Below are positions 9,109 through 18,408 of a stretch of 64,000 nucleotides of DNA, in pieces. Position numbers and translations under genes: made by a program. The stretch is from Diaphorobacter sp. HDW4A (GTDB lineage Bacteria > Pseudomonadota > Gammaproteobacteria > Burkholderiales > Burkholderiaceae_C), in NCBI RefSeq assembly GCF_011305995.1, contig NZ_CP049910.1, positions 3,472,001-3,536,000 of the forward strand, read 5' to 3'. Position 1 is the stretch's first letter; every line of letters starts with the position of its first letter. The notes beneath the pieces were generated by a model. It had not been told where the DNA came from, ran no database searches, and saw only the letters and a list, made by a program, of their open reading frames with translations.

Positions 9109-10314
9109 ATGTCTTCTTCGTCTTCCGTTTCTCTTCGCATGGTGGTGATCCTCGGCCTGCTGTCGGCCATTGGACCCTTTGCCATCGACATGTATCTCCC
9201 TGCGCTGCCGCAGATCGGTGCTAGTCTGAATGCGCCCGTGGGGGCGGTGCAGGCCAGTCTCACGGCTTTCTTCATCGCGCTCGGCTTGGGCCAGCCGGTT
9301 TTTGGTTCGCTCTCCGACATGTGGGGGCGCAAGAAGCCGCTGTATCTGGGGCTCGTTATCTTCATCGTCGCGAGCATTGGTTGCGCGCTCGCGCAGGACA
9401 TCCATACGCTGGTCACGCTGCGCTTTGTGCAGGGGCTGGGCGCTGCGGCGGGCATGGTGGTGCCGCGTGCGGTGGTGCGCGATCTGCATACGGGGCACGA
9501 GGCGGCACGCATGATGTCGCTGCTGATGCTGGTGTTCAGCGTGTCGCCGATTCTTGCGCCGCTGGCGGGCAGCGGTGTGATCGCGCTGGGTGGCTGGCGA
9601 CTGGTGTTCTGGGCGGTGACGCTGGCGGCCGTGCTGGGTCTGGCTGCGATGGTGCGCGGTCTGCCCGAAACCCGTGATGCTGCCGCGCGCCACGAGAGCA
9701 GCATGGTCGATGTGTTCAAGGCCTACGCATTTTTGCTGCGCGACTTGCGCTACCTCGGCCTCGTGTTCATCGGCGCCACGGCGATGGCGGGCTTCTTTGT
9801 TTATCTGGCGGGCTCGCCGTTTGTGCTGATCAACCACTACGGACTTTCAGCCACGCAATACAGCCTCGCGTTCGCATTCAATGCGATTGCCTTTATCGGC
9901 GCGGCGCAATTCACCGGTGCTTTGGGCAAGCGCTACGGGCTGGTTTCCATCGTCAAGATCGCCGCTTCCGCCTGCGGCGTGGTGATGTGCTGCCTGCTCG
10001 CCTACTACCTGATGGGCGGCGACAACCTGTATGTGCTGATCGGTCTGTACTTTGTATCGAGCGGATTGATGGGGCTGGTGATTCCTACCACTTCAGTGCT
10101 GGCGCTCGATGACCATGGCGACATCGCAGGAACCGCGTCGGCCCTGCTCGGCACGCTGCAGATGCTGACCGGAGCCATCGCGATGCAGATCGTCGGTCTC
10201 TTCTCCAACGGCAAACCGCTTCCCATGGTCATCGGCATGGCAGCAGGCGCCCTCACCGGCGTGCTGCTCACCTGGATCACATTGAGCGGCAATCGATCCA
10301 AGGCTCTGCACTGA
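9109..10314 (+). CDS. Bcr/CflA family multidrug efflux MFS transporter
   Basis: Twelve-helix inner-membrane proton antiporter of 401 residues. The ATG at 9109 gives the usual short N-terminus (MSSSSSVSLR) followed by helix 1 and the family motif GPFAIDMYLPALPQI. The MFS loop 2-3 motif appears as GSLSDMWGRKKPL, and RFVQGLGAAAGMVVPRA fits helix 4-5 of the drug/proton antiporter group. Family members export drugs such as bicyclomycin, or small peptides and sulfonamides; the substrate here is unknown. It ends six bases before the convergent GGDEF gene. Confidence 0.92.
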   Translation: MSSSSSVSLRMVVILGLLSAIGPFAIDMYLPALPQIGASLNAPVGAVQASLTAFFIALGLGQPVFGSLSDMWGRKKPLYLGLVIFIVASIGCALAQDIHTLVTLRFVQGLGAAAGMVVPRAVVRDLHTGHEAARMMSLLMLVFSVSPILAPLAGSGVIALGGWRLVFWAVTLAAVLGLAAMVRGLPETRDAAARHESSMVDVFKAYAFLLRDLRYLGLVFIGATAMAGFFVYLAGSPFVLINHYGLSATQYSLAFAFNAIAFIGAAQFTGALGKRYGLVSIVKIAASACGVVMCCLLAYYLMGGDNLYVLIGLYFVSSGLMGLVIPTTSVLALDDHGDIAGTASALLGTLQMLTGAIAMQIVGLFSNGKPLPMVIGMAAGALTGVLLTWITLSGNRSKALH

Positions 10315-10320
10315 ACCATC

Positions 10321-12402
10321 TCATGCGGCGGCCTTGTCCGCCACTTCGCGCACCATGATGCGATTGCGGCCCGCGCGCTTGGCGTAGTAGCAGGCCATGT
10401 CGGCAGCGCGAAGCCACGGCGTGACGTCATCGAGATCGGGCGGAGCCACGACGATGCCGATGCTCACCGTAGTCATCGAAGTCTGACCGTCATAGGCAAA
10501 TTCCCATTCCTCTATCGATGCACGCACATGCTCGGCAATCAACTCAGCACGCTCGGCCGTGCAGTTGGGCAGCACCACGGCGAACTCGTCACCGCCGAGC
10601 CGCGCGACCCAGCCCACGTGGCGCGCGAGCTCGTCGAGCAGGCTGGCGAACTGGCGCAGCAGCATGTCGCCCGCTTCATGGCCAAGGCGGTCGTTGACCA
10701 GCGTGAAATGGTCGAGATCAAGGTGCAGGAGCACCACGCCGCTGTCGGAGTCTGCGTTGCCGCCCTGCCCTGCCTTCTTCGCGAGCAGCGCGCGAATACG
10801 CTCAAGGAACGCGCTGCGGTTGGGTAGATTCGTCAGCAGATCATGCGAGTTGGCCCACATGGGTTTGCGTCGCTCATCGCGCGCCGAAGTGATGTCCTCC
10901 AGTACCCAGACAGCCGCCATCGCCGAGCGGCGATCCATCGACATACGGCCGACCACACGCGCCCAGAGCTGGCTTCCGTCCTTGCGGCGCAGCTCGAACT
11001 CACCTTCATAACCACCACGCGCGGCCGCACCTTCACGCATCTGCCGGGCCAATTCGTCGAACTGCAGATCGTTGGCGAACAGCTGCCGCACGGACTGGCC
11101 TTCCAGCTCGACACGTGAGTAGCCCAGCATCAGGCTCGCCTGCTGACTGAGCAGTTCGAGCACGTCGTTGCGCGTGATGACGATGCCGATCGGCGCCTGC
11201 TCCAGAATGCCCTGCAGCTGCAGCCGCGAGAACTCGGCCTGATGACCGTGGTGCTGCTGCTGGGCTTCGAGATGATCGAGCGCGTCGGTCAAAAGCTCGG
11301 ATTCAGCAAAGCGCGAAGGTGCATCATCGCCAGTGTTCTCAGCCAGGAGAATGCCCTGCGCACGCCGGTGCAAACGGGTCAGCGGCAGCGCCACCCAAGC
11401 CATGCCCAGCACGGCGATCAGCCCCACCAGAAACACACTGGCGGCGGCCAGCCACCACGCGCGGCGCTGCGCTCCATGGAGCGGAGCCATCAGCGCACGC
11501 GAGTCGGTCACCCTGGCCACCCACCATTCGGGCATGGGCACGCCGGCCATGCTGACCAGATGATCGCTGATGGTCCTCGTCTCGCCACGCCCGGTGGTGA
11601 TGGGCTTGAGTTCCGAGCGCCATTGGGTGTAGACCTGCCCGACGCCGGGCTCCGTCCTGATGTTGCCCATGACGCGCTCGAGCTGCGGATGCGAGAGGAT
11701 CACGCCGTCCGAGGTGAACACGATCAGCCGCGAATCGTCGCGCCCCGGCAACGCGAGCGAGTGCGGAAGCAGCCCCTGCGACTGCAACCTGAGCACGCCA
11801 CCGACCACGCCAAGCACCCGGCCTTCGTCGTTGACCAGCGGCAGCGTGAGCATGATGCGTGCAGCGCTCGGCCGGTCGCCGATCACGCCCGACACCAGCG
11901 GCTTGCCCTGCACCATGGTGCGCAGAAGAATGTCCCGCTCATCGGTGTCAACGCTCGCGGCAGACTCCATCTTGCCGTTTTGCAGGTTCAGGATCAGTCG
12001 ACCATCGCTGCGGGCAATCTCCATCGAGTCGAAGAATCGCAAGGCCGGAAGCCCTTGCTGCAGCACCCATTCCAGAAGTGTTGGTGACTGCAGCATCTGC
12101 GGCGTGATGCCATCGGCCAATGTGCTCAGCACCTTCTGGCTCTGCTCGATCTTGCTGGCCAGCAGGCGTGCGACCAGTTCCACCTCATCGGTCTGCTGAC
12201 GCACGAGGCGCCCGGCAACTTCTTCGCCCGCGGCGCGCGAAACCACCCAGGCAGTCACCGTACCCGAGAGCGCCACGGCCAGCAGCAGGATCAACATCAG
12301 GCGCCGCACCAGCGGGCCAGGCATCTGCCATTGCGACCACAGGCCAGCACCGCGATCGGCATGGGCGACGACATCCCGCCCAGTGATCGCACTGGTGGTC
12401 AT
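10321..12402 (-). CDS. Membrane sensor diguanylate cyclase (dCache-PAS-GGDEF)
   Basis: Inner-membrane c-di-GMP synthase of about 693 residues. Order: transmembrane helix near residues 38-58, a periplasmic Cache-like sensor of about 240 residues, a second helix near 305-330, a PAS domain (about 385-500), and a C-terminal GGDEF domain. The active-site motif GGDEF is intact at 603-607. The product-inhibition site expected just upstream (RxxD) reads RHVG, so the I-site seems to be lost. No EAL domain is present. The ATG at 12402 is preferred because the first helix follows at a normal distance; the open frame extends 43 codons further. It should convert a periplasmic signal into c-di-GMP. Confidence 0.9.
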   Translation of the reverse strand: MTTSAITGRDVVAHADRGAGLWSQWQMPGPLVRRLMLILLLAVALSGTVTAWVVSRAAGEEVAGRLVRQQTDEVELVARLLASKIEQSQKVLSTLADGITPQMLQSPTLLEWVLQQGLPALRFFDSMEIARSDGRLILNLQNGKMESAASVDTDERDILLRTMVQGKPLVSGVIGDRPSAARIMLTLPLVNDEGRVLGVVGGVLRLQSQGLLPHSLALPGRDDSRLIVFTSDGVILSHPQLERVMGNIRTEPGVGQVYTQWRSELKPITTGRGETRTISDHLVSMAGVPMPEWWVARVTDSRALMAPLHGAQRRAWWLAAASVFLVGLIAVLGMAWVALPLTRLHRRAQGILLAENTGDDAPSRFAESELLTDALDHLEAQQQHHGHQAEFSRLQLQGILEQAPIGIVITRNDVLELLSQQASLMLGYSRVELEGQSVRQLFANDLQFDELARQMREGAAARGGYEGEFELRRKDGSQLWARVVGRMSMDRRSAMAAVWVLEDITSARDERRKPMWANSHDLLTNLPNRSAFLERIRALLAKKAGQGGNADSDSGVVLLHLDLDHFTLVNDRLGHEAGDMLLRQFASLLDELARHVGWVARLGGDEFAVVLPNCTAERAELIAEHVRASIEEWEFAYDGQTSMTTVSIGIVVAPPDLDDVTPWLRAADMACYYAKRAGRNRIMVREVADKAAA

Positions 12403-12911
12403 GACGAACCCCTTCGCGTTGACACCCACGCTCGGGATGCAAAATCTATGCTGAACATGTCGAATCGAAAGTGGCCGGTAACTTGGTTTACACCAGAATG
12501 ACGCCAATATACGAGGGCGCCCAGAAGCCACCGTTGGGAAAACTACCCAATTCAGAGAAATCCCCTAGACCCCGTCGGCAGCCCATCTTGGGGCTTATGC
12601 GTTCTGCCAAATGGGATGGAATCGCGCAAGAAAAATGTTCGAAAACCACCCAAGCAACGAATCACGTGCGCCGCTCGCGAGCCATGCCGTGTTGTCGCAC
12701 ATCAGAATGCGATCCGCACCTACAGGCCGCAAACGGTGCGAGGTGCGCTCCAGCATGGTGCATTGGGGAAAGTACGCACGTTTCAGGGCCCGAGTTTCGC
12801 CTGCAGATCGTTTTTTGCCCCATTGCAAAACACCGCCCATTCTTGCGAATGGAAGGTGTTTCAGGGCCGCCAGTGCTCACCTCGATGCGGCGAGCAGAGC
12901 GAGAAAGAGTC
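12403..12911. other. Intergenic stretch without recognised gene
   Basis: About 510 bases between the promoter side of the cyclase gene and the end of the Crp/Fnr gene. Short open frames on both strands give compositions unlike real proteins, and none has a ribosome binding site. A ten-base sequence, TTTCAGGGCC, occurs twice about 80 bases apart (near 12781 and 12859). I see no terminator, RNA gene or mobile element. Confidence 0.5.
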
Positions 12912-13571
12912 TCAGCAGCGCGCCACGTTCTGCAATGCAGTGGGTTGCGGCAGACTCAGCACGTTTCCTGTACCTGCAATCAGGCCATGCTCGCGCAGAT
13001 GACGCAGCACGCGCGAGAAAGTTTCGGGCGCGATGCCTAGCTGGGCGGCGATCAGGCGCTTTCGCTGCTGCAGCGTGACCTGCAGGCTGCCGTCCTCTGC
13101 GGGCGACGCATGGCGCAGCAACCATTGGGCACAGCGCGCCTCGGCGTCCTGCGCGAGTCGGCTCACGGCGAGTTCGGTCTGCTGCACATAGCCGGACGCC
13201 ATGTCGCGGACCAGTGTCTGGGTCTCGCGCGAGAGTTCGGCATAGGCCTTGTGGAATTCCGGCAGAGGAATCCGGCGCAGGCTCACCTGTGTATCAGCAA
13301 TGATATCCACGGGGTAGGTCTGATTCATGAGCACTGGCGCGGCATCGAGCCAGATCGGACCCTCCACCATTCCGAGCTGATGACGCAGCTGACCGGACTC
13401 CAGCAGTCCGAAAAGCACCCGTCCACTATCGAGATAGATCACGCTGTCAGGGCGCTGCGAGCGTTCACGCAGCACTCGGCCAGCTTGGACGATTTCGGGC
13501 GAGGCAACAGAATGGGAGGATGACAGTGGAAGCATGGGTCGTACTTTGCAGTCCTCACTCACTTCCGACAT
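12912..13571 (-). CDS. Crp/Fnr family transcriptional regulator
   Basis: Cytoplasmic regulator of up to 219 residues with a divergent cyclic-nucleotide-binding-like sensor domain (residues about 25-135) and a C-terminal helix-turn-helix (LGIAPETFSRVLRHLREHGL, near 182-201). The N-terminal cysteine cluster of oxygen-sensing FNR is absent, so it is not an iron-sulfur FNR; the signal is unknown. The start is uncertain: the ATG at 13571 lies inside an FNR-type palindrome (13571-13584), and an internal ATG at 13535 would leave the palindrome upstream of the gene as an operator. The gene is divergent from the porin. Confidence 0.85.
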   Translation of the reverse strand: MSEVSEDCKVRPMLPLSSSHSVASPEIVQAGRVLRERSQRPDSVIYLDSGRVLFGLLESGQLRHQLGMVEGPIWLDAAPVLMNQTYPVDIIADTQVSLRRIPLPEFHKAYAELSRETQTLVRDMASGYVQQTELAVSRLAQDAEARCAQWLLRHASPAEDGSLQVTLQQRKRLIAAQLGIAPETFSRVLRHLREHGLIAGTGNVLSLPQPTALQNVARC

Positions 13572-13584
13572 TGAGACAAGTCAA
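13571..13584. promoter_or_regulatory. FNR/Crp-type operator, TTGA-N6-TCAA
   Basis: TTGA-GACAAG-TCAA is a perfect dyad with the half sites and spacing of FNR/ANR/DNR boxes. It lies between the Crp/Fnr gene (minus) and the porin (plus). Toward the porin, a TACAAC element at 13603-13608 is at roughly the right distance for a class II activated promoter, which would give a leader of about 190 bases. That the neighbouring regulator binds here is inference. Confidence 0.6.
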
Positions 13585-13803
13585 AACACCTATTCACTAA
13601 CTTACAACGAAGGTAGGGGTGCGACTTGGTGCGCTACAAACAACACTTCCTGCGAAATATCAAGAAAAAGCTGGCGGCACGATGTTTGCTTTTCGACAAT
13701 TTACCCGTCGACACAAATTCGTCATTTTTGGGGAGTTCCGATGACGGGTTCATCGACATCCGCCACGCCCACTTGGCGGCCTACTTTTTCAGCAGGAGAA
13801 TTC

Positions 13804-14829
13804 ATGAAAAAAAACATGCTGGCCTTTGCGGCCGCTGTCCTTTGCACCACCGGTGCATACGCGCAAAGCACGGTCAATCTGTCTGGTACCAGCGACATCT
13901 TCGTCGGTTCCATGAAGATGGCTGGCGATGCTGATCGCACCAACGTCGTGAACAGCGGCGGCCTGACCACATCGTGGTTCGGCTTCACCGGCAGCGAAGA
14001 TCTGGGCGGCGGTCTCAAGGCCAACTTCCAGTTGACCTCGTTCCTGCAGACCGATACCGGCACGCAGGGCCGCTTCACAGGCGACACCTTTTTCTCGCGC
14101 GATGCCAACGTCAGCCTGTCCGGCGGCTTCGGCTCGGTGCTGCTGGGTCGCTGGATGGCACCCAACTTCCTGCCTTCCGTGATCGCCAATCCGCTGGGCG
14201 ACTCGTTTGTCTTCGCTCCATTGATCCTGCACATGAACGTGCCTCTGTTCAACAGCACTGGCTGGAAGTCCACGACCCCTGCTGACACCGGATGGAGCAA
14301 CCAGCTCGTCTACAGCACGCCCGACATCGGCGGCTTCAAGGCCAATCTGCAGTACCAGTTCGGCGAGCAGACCGGCGACAACAAGAACAAGCGCAACGTC
14401 GGCGCAAACTTCTTCTACTTCGGTGGTCCCCTGACGCTGACCGGCTTCTACGAGCGCGCTCAGATCAGCAACCCCGGCTCCGGCACCTATCTGGGCACAA
14501 CCAAGACGGCCTGGATGCTGGGCGGCGCGTATGACCTGAAGATGGTCAAGCCTTACCTGTCATACGGCCAGTCCGAAGCCGACAACACCGACATCACTGC
14601 CAAGACCTTGCAAGTGGGCGCATCCGTGCCATTGGGCGCTGGCGCCGTGGTCGGCTCGTGGGCCAAGACCAAGCTGTCGGGCGCGGACATGAACCGCAAG
14701 ACCCTCACCGTGGGCTACGACTACAACCTGTCCAAGCGCACCGACGTGTACGCCATGGTCATGAACGACAAGATCACGAACTACAACTCTGGTACGAGCT
14801 ACGGCGTGGGCATTCGCCACCGCTTCTGA
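13804..14829 (+). CDS. Gram-negative trimeric porin (Omp32-like)
   Basis: Outer-membrane porin of 341 residues. The signal peptide (MKKNMLAFAAAVLCTTGAYA) is cut before QSTVNLSG, and the chain consists of alternating beta strands typical of the 16-stranded betaproteobacterial porin family, ending in a terminal phenylalanine (VGIRHRF), the outer-membrane assembly signal. The start at 13804 is supported by AGGAGA seven bases upstream; the frame is open 90 codons further, but that part does not look like protein. It is followed by an inverted repeat at 14903-14933. It provides general diffusion of small, probably anionic, solutes. Confidence 0.95.
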   Translation: MKKNMLAFAAAVLCTTGAYAQSTVNLSGTSDIFVGSMKMAGDADRTNVVNSGGLTTSWFGFTGSEDLGGGLKANFQLTSFLQTDTGTQGRFTGDTFFSRDANVSLSGGFGSVLLGRWMAPNFLPSVIANPLGDSFVFAPLILHMNVPLFNSTGWKSTTPADTGWSNQLVYSTPDIGGFKANLQYQFGEQTGDNKNKRNVGANFFYFGGPLTLTGFYERAQISNPGSGTYLGTTKTAWMLGGAYDLKMVKPYLSYGQSEADNTDITAKTLQVGASVPLGAGAVVGSWAKTKLSGADMNRKTLTVGYDYNLSKRTDVYAMVMNDKITNYNSGTSYGVGIRHRF

Positions 14830-14902
14830 TCAGACTTGAGTCCTGAGACGGTCGGGCTGCTATTGCGAGTGGCCGCCTGATCGAAAAGTCCTCCAAGACC
14901 TG

Positions 14903-14933
14903 CGCGCGCAAACCCTTGAAGGATTTGCGCGCG
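14903..14933. terminator. Inverted repeat between porin and glycerate kinase genes
   Basis: CGCGCGCAAA / TTTGCGCGCG form a perfect ten-base stem with an eleven-base loop between the convergent porin and glycerate kinase genes. The stem is followed by only a short T-rich run (ttgtgcttt), so termination is likely but not certain. Confidence 0.5.
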
Positions 14934-14959
14934 TTGTGCTTTCCAGCGTCGAAGAATGC

Positions 14960-16330
14960 TCACAGCACCAGCACGGCGCGGAAATCGTTGACATTGGTGT
15001 TCGTCGGCCCCGTCACGAGTAGATCGCCAATGGCATCGAAATAGCCATACGCATCGTTACGATCAAGCGCATCCGCCACCTTGCGTCCTACAGACTCGGC
15101 GCGCGCCAGCGTGTCAGGTGTGACGAACGCGCCCGCGTTGTCTTCCACACCGTCGATGCCGTCGGTATCGGCCGCCAGCGCCCACACATCCGCCTGTGAT
15201 TGCAGCGCCTGCGCCAACCCGAGGCAGAATTCGCCTGCCCGCCCGCCCCTGCCCTTGGGCGTTCCTGCGGGTTGAGAGCGGATCGTCACCGTCGTCTCGC
15301 CACCGCTCAGAATCACGCAGGGCCTGGCGAACGGCTCGCCGTGCCGGACGGTGGCCCTTGCCAGCGCCGCATGTACCCGCCCCACGTCACGGGATTCGCC
15401 TTCGATCTCGTCGCTCAGCACATGCACGGCCAGCCCCGCCGCGCGCACCGCATCGGCGGCCGCCTCCAGCGACTGCTGGGGCGTGGCGATCAGGTGCACG
15501 GTCTGGCCCGTGAACACTGTGTCATCGGGCTTGGGCGTTTCCAGTTCGCCGCGCTCGAGTTGCGCGAGTACCGCCCGAGGCACCTCGATCCGGTAGCGCT
15601 TGAGAATCGCAAGCGCATCGGCGCAGGTCGTCGCATCTGGCACCGTCGGGCCACTTGCAATAATGGCCGGATCATCCCCTGGCACGTCGCTGATCGTGAG
15701 CGTCACCACCTGTGCGGGCGCGCAGGCCGCCGCCAGTCGCCCGCCCTTGATGCGCGAGAGATGCTTGCGCACGCAGTTCATCTCGGCAATGTTCGCGCCA
15801 CTCTCGAGCAAGGCCTTGTTGATGGCCTGCTTGTCGGCCAGCGTGAGCCCATCGGCCGGCAAGCTCAGCAAGGCCGAGCCGCCTCCCGAGATCAGGCACA
15901 GCACCAGATCATCCGCCTTCAGCCCCCCCACCAATTGCAGGATCCGCTCGGCCGCCGCCATGCCCGCCGCGTCGGGCACCGGGTGCGCCGCCTCGGCAAT
16001 CTCGATGCGCTGCGCAAGACCTTCGGGACGCTCTGGGATATGCCCATAGCGCGTGACCACCAGCCCCGACAGTGGCGCATCTTCGGGCCACAGCGCCTCC
16101 ACCGCCTGCGCCATGGCGGCGCCCGCCTTGCCCGCGCCGATCACGAGCGTCCGACCTTTCGGTGGCGTGGGCAGATGATCCTTCAGCGTGTGCAAAGGCT
16201 GCGCGCGCCGCACGGCCACGGCATACAGCGAAAGCAAAAAGCCGCGAGGATCGCGGCGAAAATCCGGCGCAACCGCATCAGTGGCAGCTGCGACGGCATC
16301 CAGGGAAAGGGAGTCGGCATGTGAGGGCAT
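14960..16330 (-). CDS. Glycerate 2-kinase (type II, DUF4147/MOFRL family)
   Basis: Cytoplasmic enzyme of about 456 residues in the TtuD/GckA family, older annotations of which read hydroxypyruvate reductase. It phosphorylates D-glycerate to 2-phosphoglycerate in glyoxylate and tartrate metabolism. The N-terminal DUF4147 domain shows VIGAGKAGAAMA, LISGGGSALL and SDVPGDDPAIIASGPT; the C-terminal MOFRL domain shows GRGGRAGEFCLG and ADTDGIDG. The ATG at 16330 is preferred over a TTG two codons upstream. Nothing upstream suggests an operon; the next gene on the same strand starts about 1.5 kb away and encodes an unrelated exported protein. Confidence 0.92.
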   Translation of the reverse strand: MPSHADSLSLDAVAAATDAVAPDFRRDPRGFLLSLYAVAVRRAQPLHTLKDHLPTPPKGRTLVIGAGKAGAAMAQAVEALWPEDAPLSGLVVTRYGHIPERPEGLAQRIEIAEAAHPVPDAAGMAAAERILQLVGGLKADDLVLCLISGGGSALLSLPADGLTLADKQAINKALLESGANIAEMNCVRKHLSRIKGGRLAAACAPAQVVTLTISDVPGDDPAIIASGPTVPDATTCADALAILKRYRIEVPRAVLAQLERGELETPKPDDTVFTGQTVHLIATPQQSLEAAADAVRAAGLAVHVLSDEIEGESRDVGRVHAALARATVRHGEPFARPCVILSGGETTVTIRSQPAGTPKGRGGRAGEFCLGLAQALQSQADVWALAADTDGIDGVEDNAGAFVTPDTLARAESVGRKVADALDRNDAYGYFDAIGDLLVTGPTNTNVNDFRAVLVL

Positions 16331-16428
16331 TCGCAAATTGTACGGAGCGATGGCTCACCCACACGCCGGACCGGCCATATCGCTCACCGCTTTCCACAGC
16401 ACGCAATAGGGCGTTTGGCAAGCTGCGA

Positions 16429-17895
16429 TCAGGCCATCTTCTTCGACAGGTCCCACATCGCATCGACCAACAAGTCCACATCGGTCGCGTCATGCCACAG
16501 ATGAGTGGACACGCGCACGCCATAGTGGTCTGCCGGCGCACCGATCACCGGGAAATTGGAGTTGCGGATCACGAAGCCCTGCGGATACTCCGCCGCCAGC
16601 CTCGCCACGAAACTTGAAGACTTCTGACTGCTCATCACGTCGTCTTTGTTTTGGAACGGATTGAACGAGGTCAGCGCCGACAGAAGCTTGGGATCATCCT
16701 TGGGCGCATACAGCGAATCGATGCCCCAGCGCTCCGCCACCTTTTCCTTCAGATACGACGCGAGCGTGAGGTCGTAGGTTTCGACCTTCTTGCGTCCAAT
16801 CTCATCCCACATCTTGCAAGCCTGCACGAGCGACGCGAACATCGGTGTATGCACGCTGCCGCAACTGGTAATGGTTGCTGCGATGTCATACGTTTCCTTT
16901 CCATTGGTGGTGCGTTCCAGCGCCGAATACGAACTCGTGTGAATCGGGAACCACTTGGGCAGCGGCAGTGGGTTGGACGCGCGAATCTTGTTGCGCACGA
17001 TGAGAATGCCTGTCGACCCCGGACCACACTGCCACTTGTGCCCGGCGCCAGACATGAAGTCCATGCCAAGATCCGCATAGTTGTAGGCCATCATGCCCGG
17101 CAGGTGCGCACCGTCCACGATGCTGATGAGCCCATGCGTCTTCACCACCGACATCAGATCCGCAATCGGCAGCATCGTGCCGGTCTTGTAGGTCGGAGAA
17201 GACCACATCATCGCCCGCACGCGTTTGCCCTGGGCCTTGAGTGCGCGGATGCGTTCATCGAACAAGTTCACGTAGGTGGCGGCGGTCTGATTGTTACCCA
17301 CCGGCATGGCGATGCGCGAGACTTCGATGCCATATCGATCTGTGGCAATCTTGAGCGGCGTGTCGCCGCCGCCATGCTCGTGGTTGGTTGTCACCACCAC
17401 ATCACCAGCCTTCCAATCGATGCCCAAAATTGCATGGCACATGCCCGACGAGGTGTTGGCCGAGAACGCCAGCTCATCGGGATCGACGCCAAAACCCGGT
17501 GCAGCCGCCGTGCGAAGATCAAGCAGATTGGAATAGCCGTTCAGGCAGTCCACGGCCTTGGCGCGGTTTAACGTAGAAAACGTGTCCAGGACGGTCGAAG
17601 GCATCGACCCCGCCGTGCCGATGTTCAGGAACGTCTTGGCCGGATTGAGCACGAACATACCCTGTACGCCACTCCAAAATCCCGCGTCCTGCACGAGCTG
17701 TGCACGCAGCGCCTCCGAAGTCGATTGCGCATTGCTGCTGCCACATGCGGCAAGCATGGGTCCGAGTGCCGTGGCGCCAGCGCCATAGCCCAGCATGCGC
17801 AGAAAGTCGCGGCGCTTGGATGTCCAGCGACTGGTATCCATGCTCTCTTGCGCGCATGGCTCGTTGGCGGTCGATTGAGTGATGGTCTGATTCAT
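16429..17895 (-). CDS. Exported class V aminotransferase-fold PLP enzyme (Tat lipoprotein)
   Basis: PLP-dependent enzyme of 488 residues of the isopenicillin N epimerase-like class V group. Residues 27-35 (KRRDFLRML) form a twin-arginine motif, followed by a hydrophobic segment and a lipobox LAAC with Cys51, so it is predicted to be exported folded, with PLP bound, and lipid-anchored. Catalytic features are visible: VDGAHLPG (the aspartate that contacts the PLP ring nitrogen) and SGAGHKWQCGPGSTG with the Schiff-base lysine. The reaction is unknown. The gene lies 42 bases downstream of a lipoprotein RidA on the same strand, probably in one operon. An exported PLP enzyme is uncommon. Confidence 0.85.
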   Translation of the reverse strand: MNQTITQSTANEPCAQESMDTSRWTSKRRDFLRMLGYGAGATALGPMLAACGSSNAQSTSEALRAQLVQDAGFWSGVQGMFVLNPAKTFLNIGTAGSMPSTVLDTFSTLNRAKAVDCLNGYSNLLDLRTAAAPGFGVDPDELAFSANTSSGMCHAILGIDWKAGDVVVTTNHEHGGGDTPLKIATDRYGIEVSRIAMPVGNNQTAATYVNLFDERIRALKAQGKRVRAMMWSSPTYKTGTMLPIADLMSVVKTHGLISIVDGAHLPGMMAYNYADLGMDFMSGAGHKWQCGPGSTGILIVRNKIRASNPLPLPKWFPIHTSSYSALERTTNGKETYDIAATITSCGSVHTPMFASLVQACKMWDEIGRKKVETYDLTLASYLKEKVAERWGIDSLYAPKDDPKLLSALTSFNPFQNKDDVMSSQKSSSFVARLAAEYPQGFVIRNSNFPVIGAPADHYGVRVSTHLWHDATDVDLLVDAMWDLSKKMA

Positions 17896-17937
17896 GGGAG
17901 CCTCCGTGGATGGATGGAATGTCTGGACTCGAAGAGA

Positions 17938-18408
17938 TCAACGACGCCCGACGACGGCTGCAATCTCGATCTTCACGTCGCGCGGCAGACGAGCAACCTC
18001 CACCGTGGCGCGCGCCGGTGCGGCGGACTTGAAGTACTCCCCGTACACCTTGTTCATGGCACCGAACTCGTTGAGGTCCTTCATGTAGACCGTGGTGGCC
18101 AACACATCCTCATACCCCAGCCCCTGGCTCTTGAGCTTGGCACCGATGAAATCAAGCACAGCGCGTGTCTGCTCCTCGATCGAGGGGCCCGCCAGCGCAT
18201 TGCCCGCAGCATTGAGCGGCAGCACGCCGGAGAAATAGATCGTGCTGCCGTGCGAGACCATCTGCGAATACGGACCGATGGCGGGATAGATCTGGTTGGT
18301 GGACAACACCTCCCGCTTGCTACCGGGCGCTGCACATCCCCCCAATATCACGGAGAGTGCAACGCCCCCCAGAACGGCGGTGAACCGACATGAATTTCTC
18401 TTCATCAT
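17938..18408 (-). CDS. RidA/YjgF family lipoprotein (exported)
   Basis: RidA-fold protein of 156 residues. The N-terminus is a lipoprotein signal with lipobox LGGC (Cys25), so unlike the usual cytoplasmic RidA it should sit in the periplasm, membrane-anchored. The RidA core runs from about residue 35 to the end, with IGPYSQ near the start and the conserved active-site arginine region PARATVEVARLPRDVKIEI at the end. RidA proteins hydrolyse reactive enamines/imines released by PLP enzymes, which fits the exported PLP enzyme encoded next. AAGGAG lies just before the double ATG. It is probably the first gene of a two-gene operon. Confidence 0.88.
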   Translation of the reverse strand: MMKRNSCRFTAVLGGVALSVILGGCAAPGSKREVLSTNQIYPAIGPYSQMVSHGSTIYFSGVLPLNAAGNALAGPSIEEQTRAVLDFIGAKLKSQGLGYEDVLATTVYMKDLNEFGAMNKVYGEYFKSAAPARATVEVARLPRDVKIEIAAVVGRR

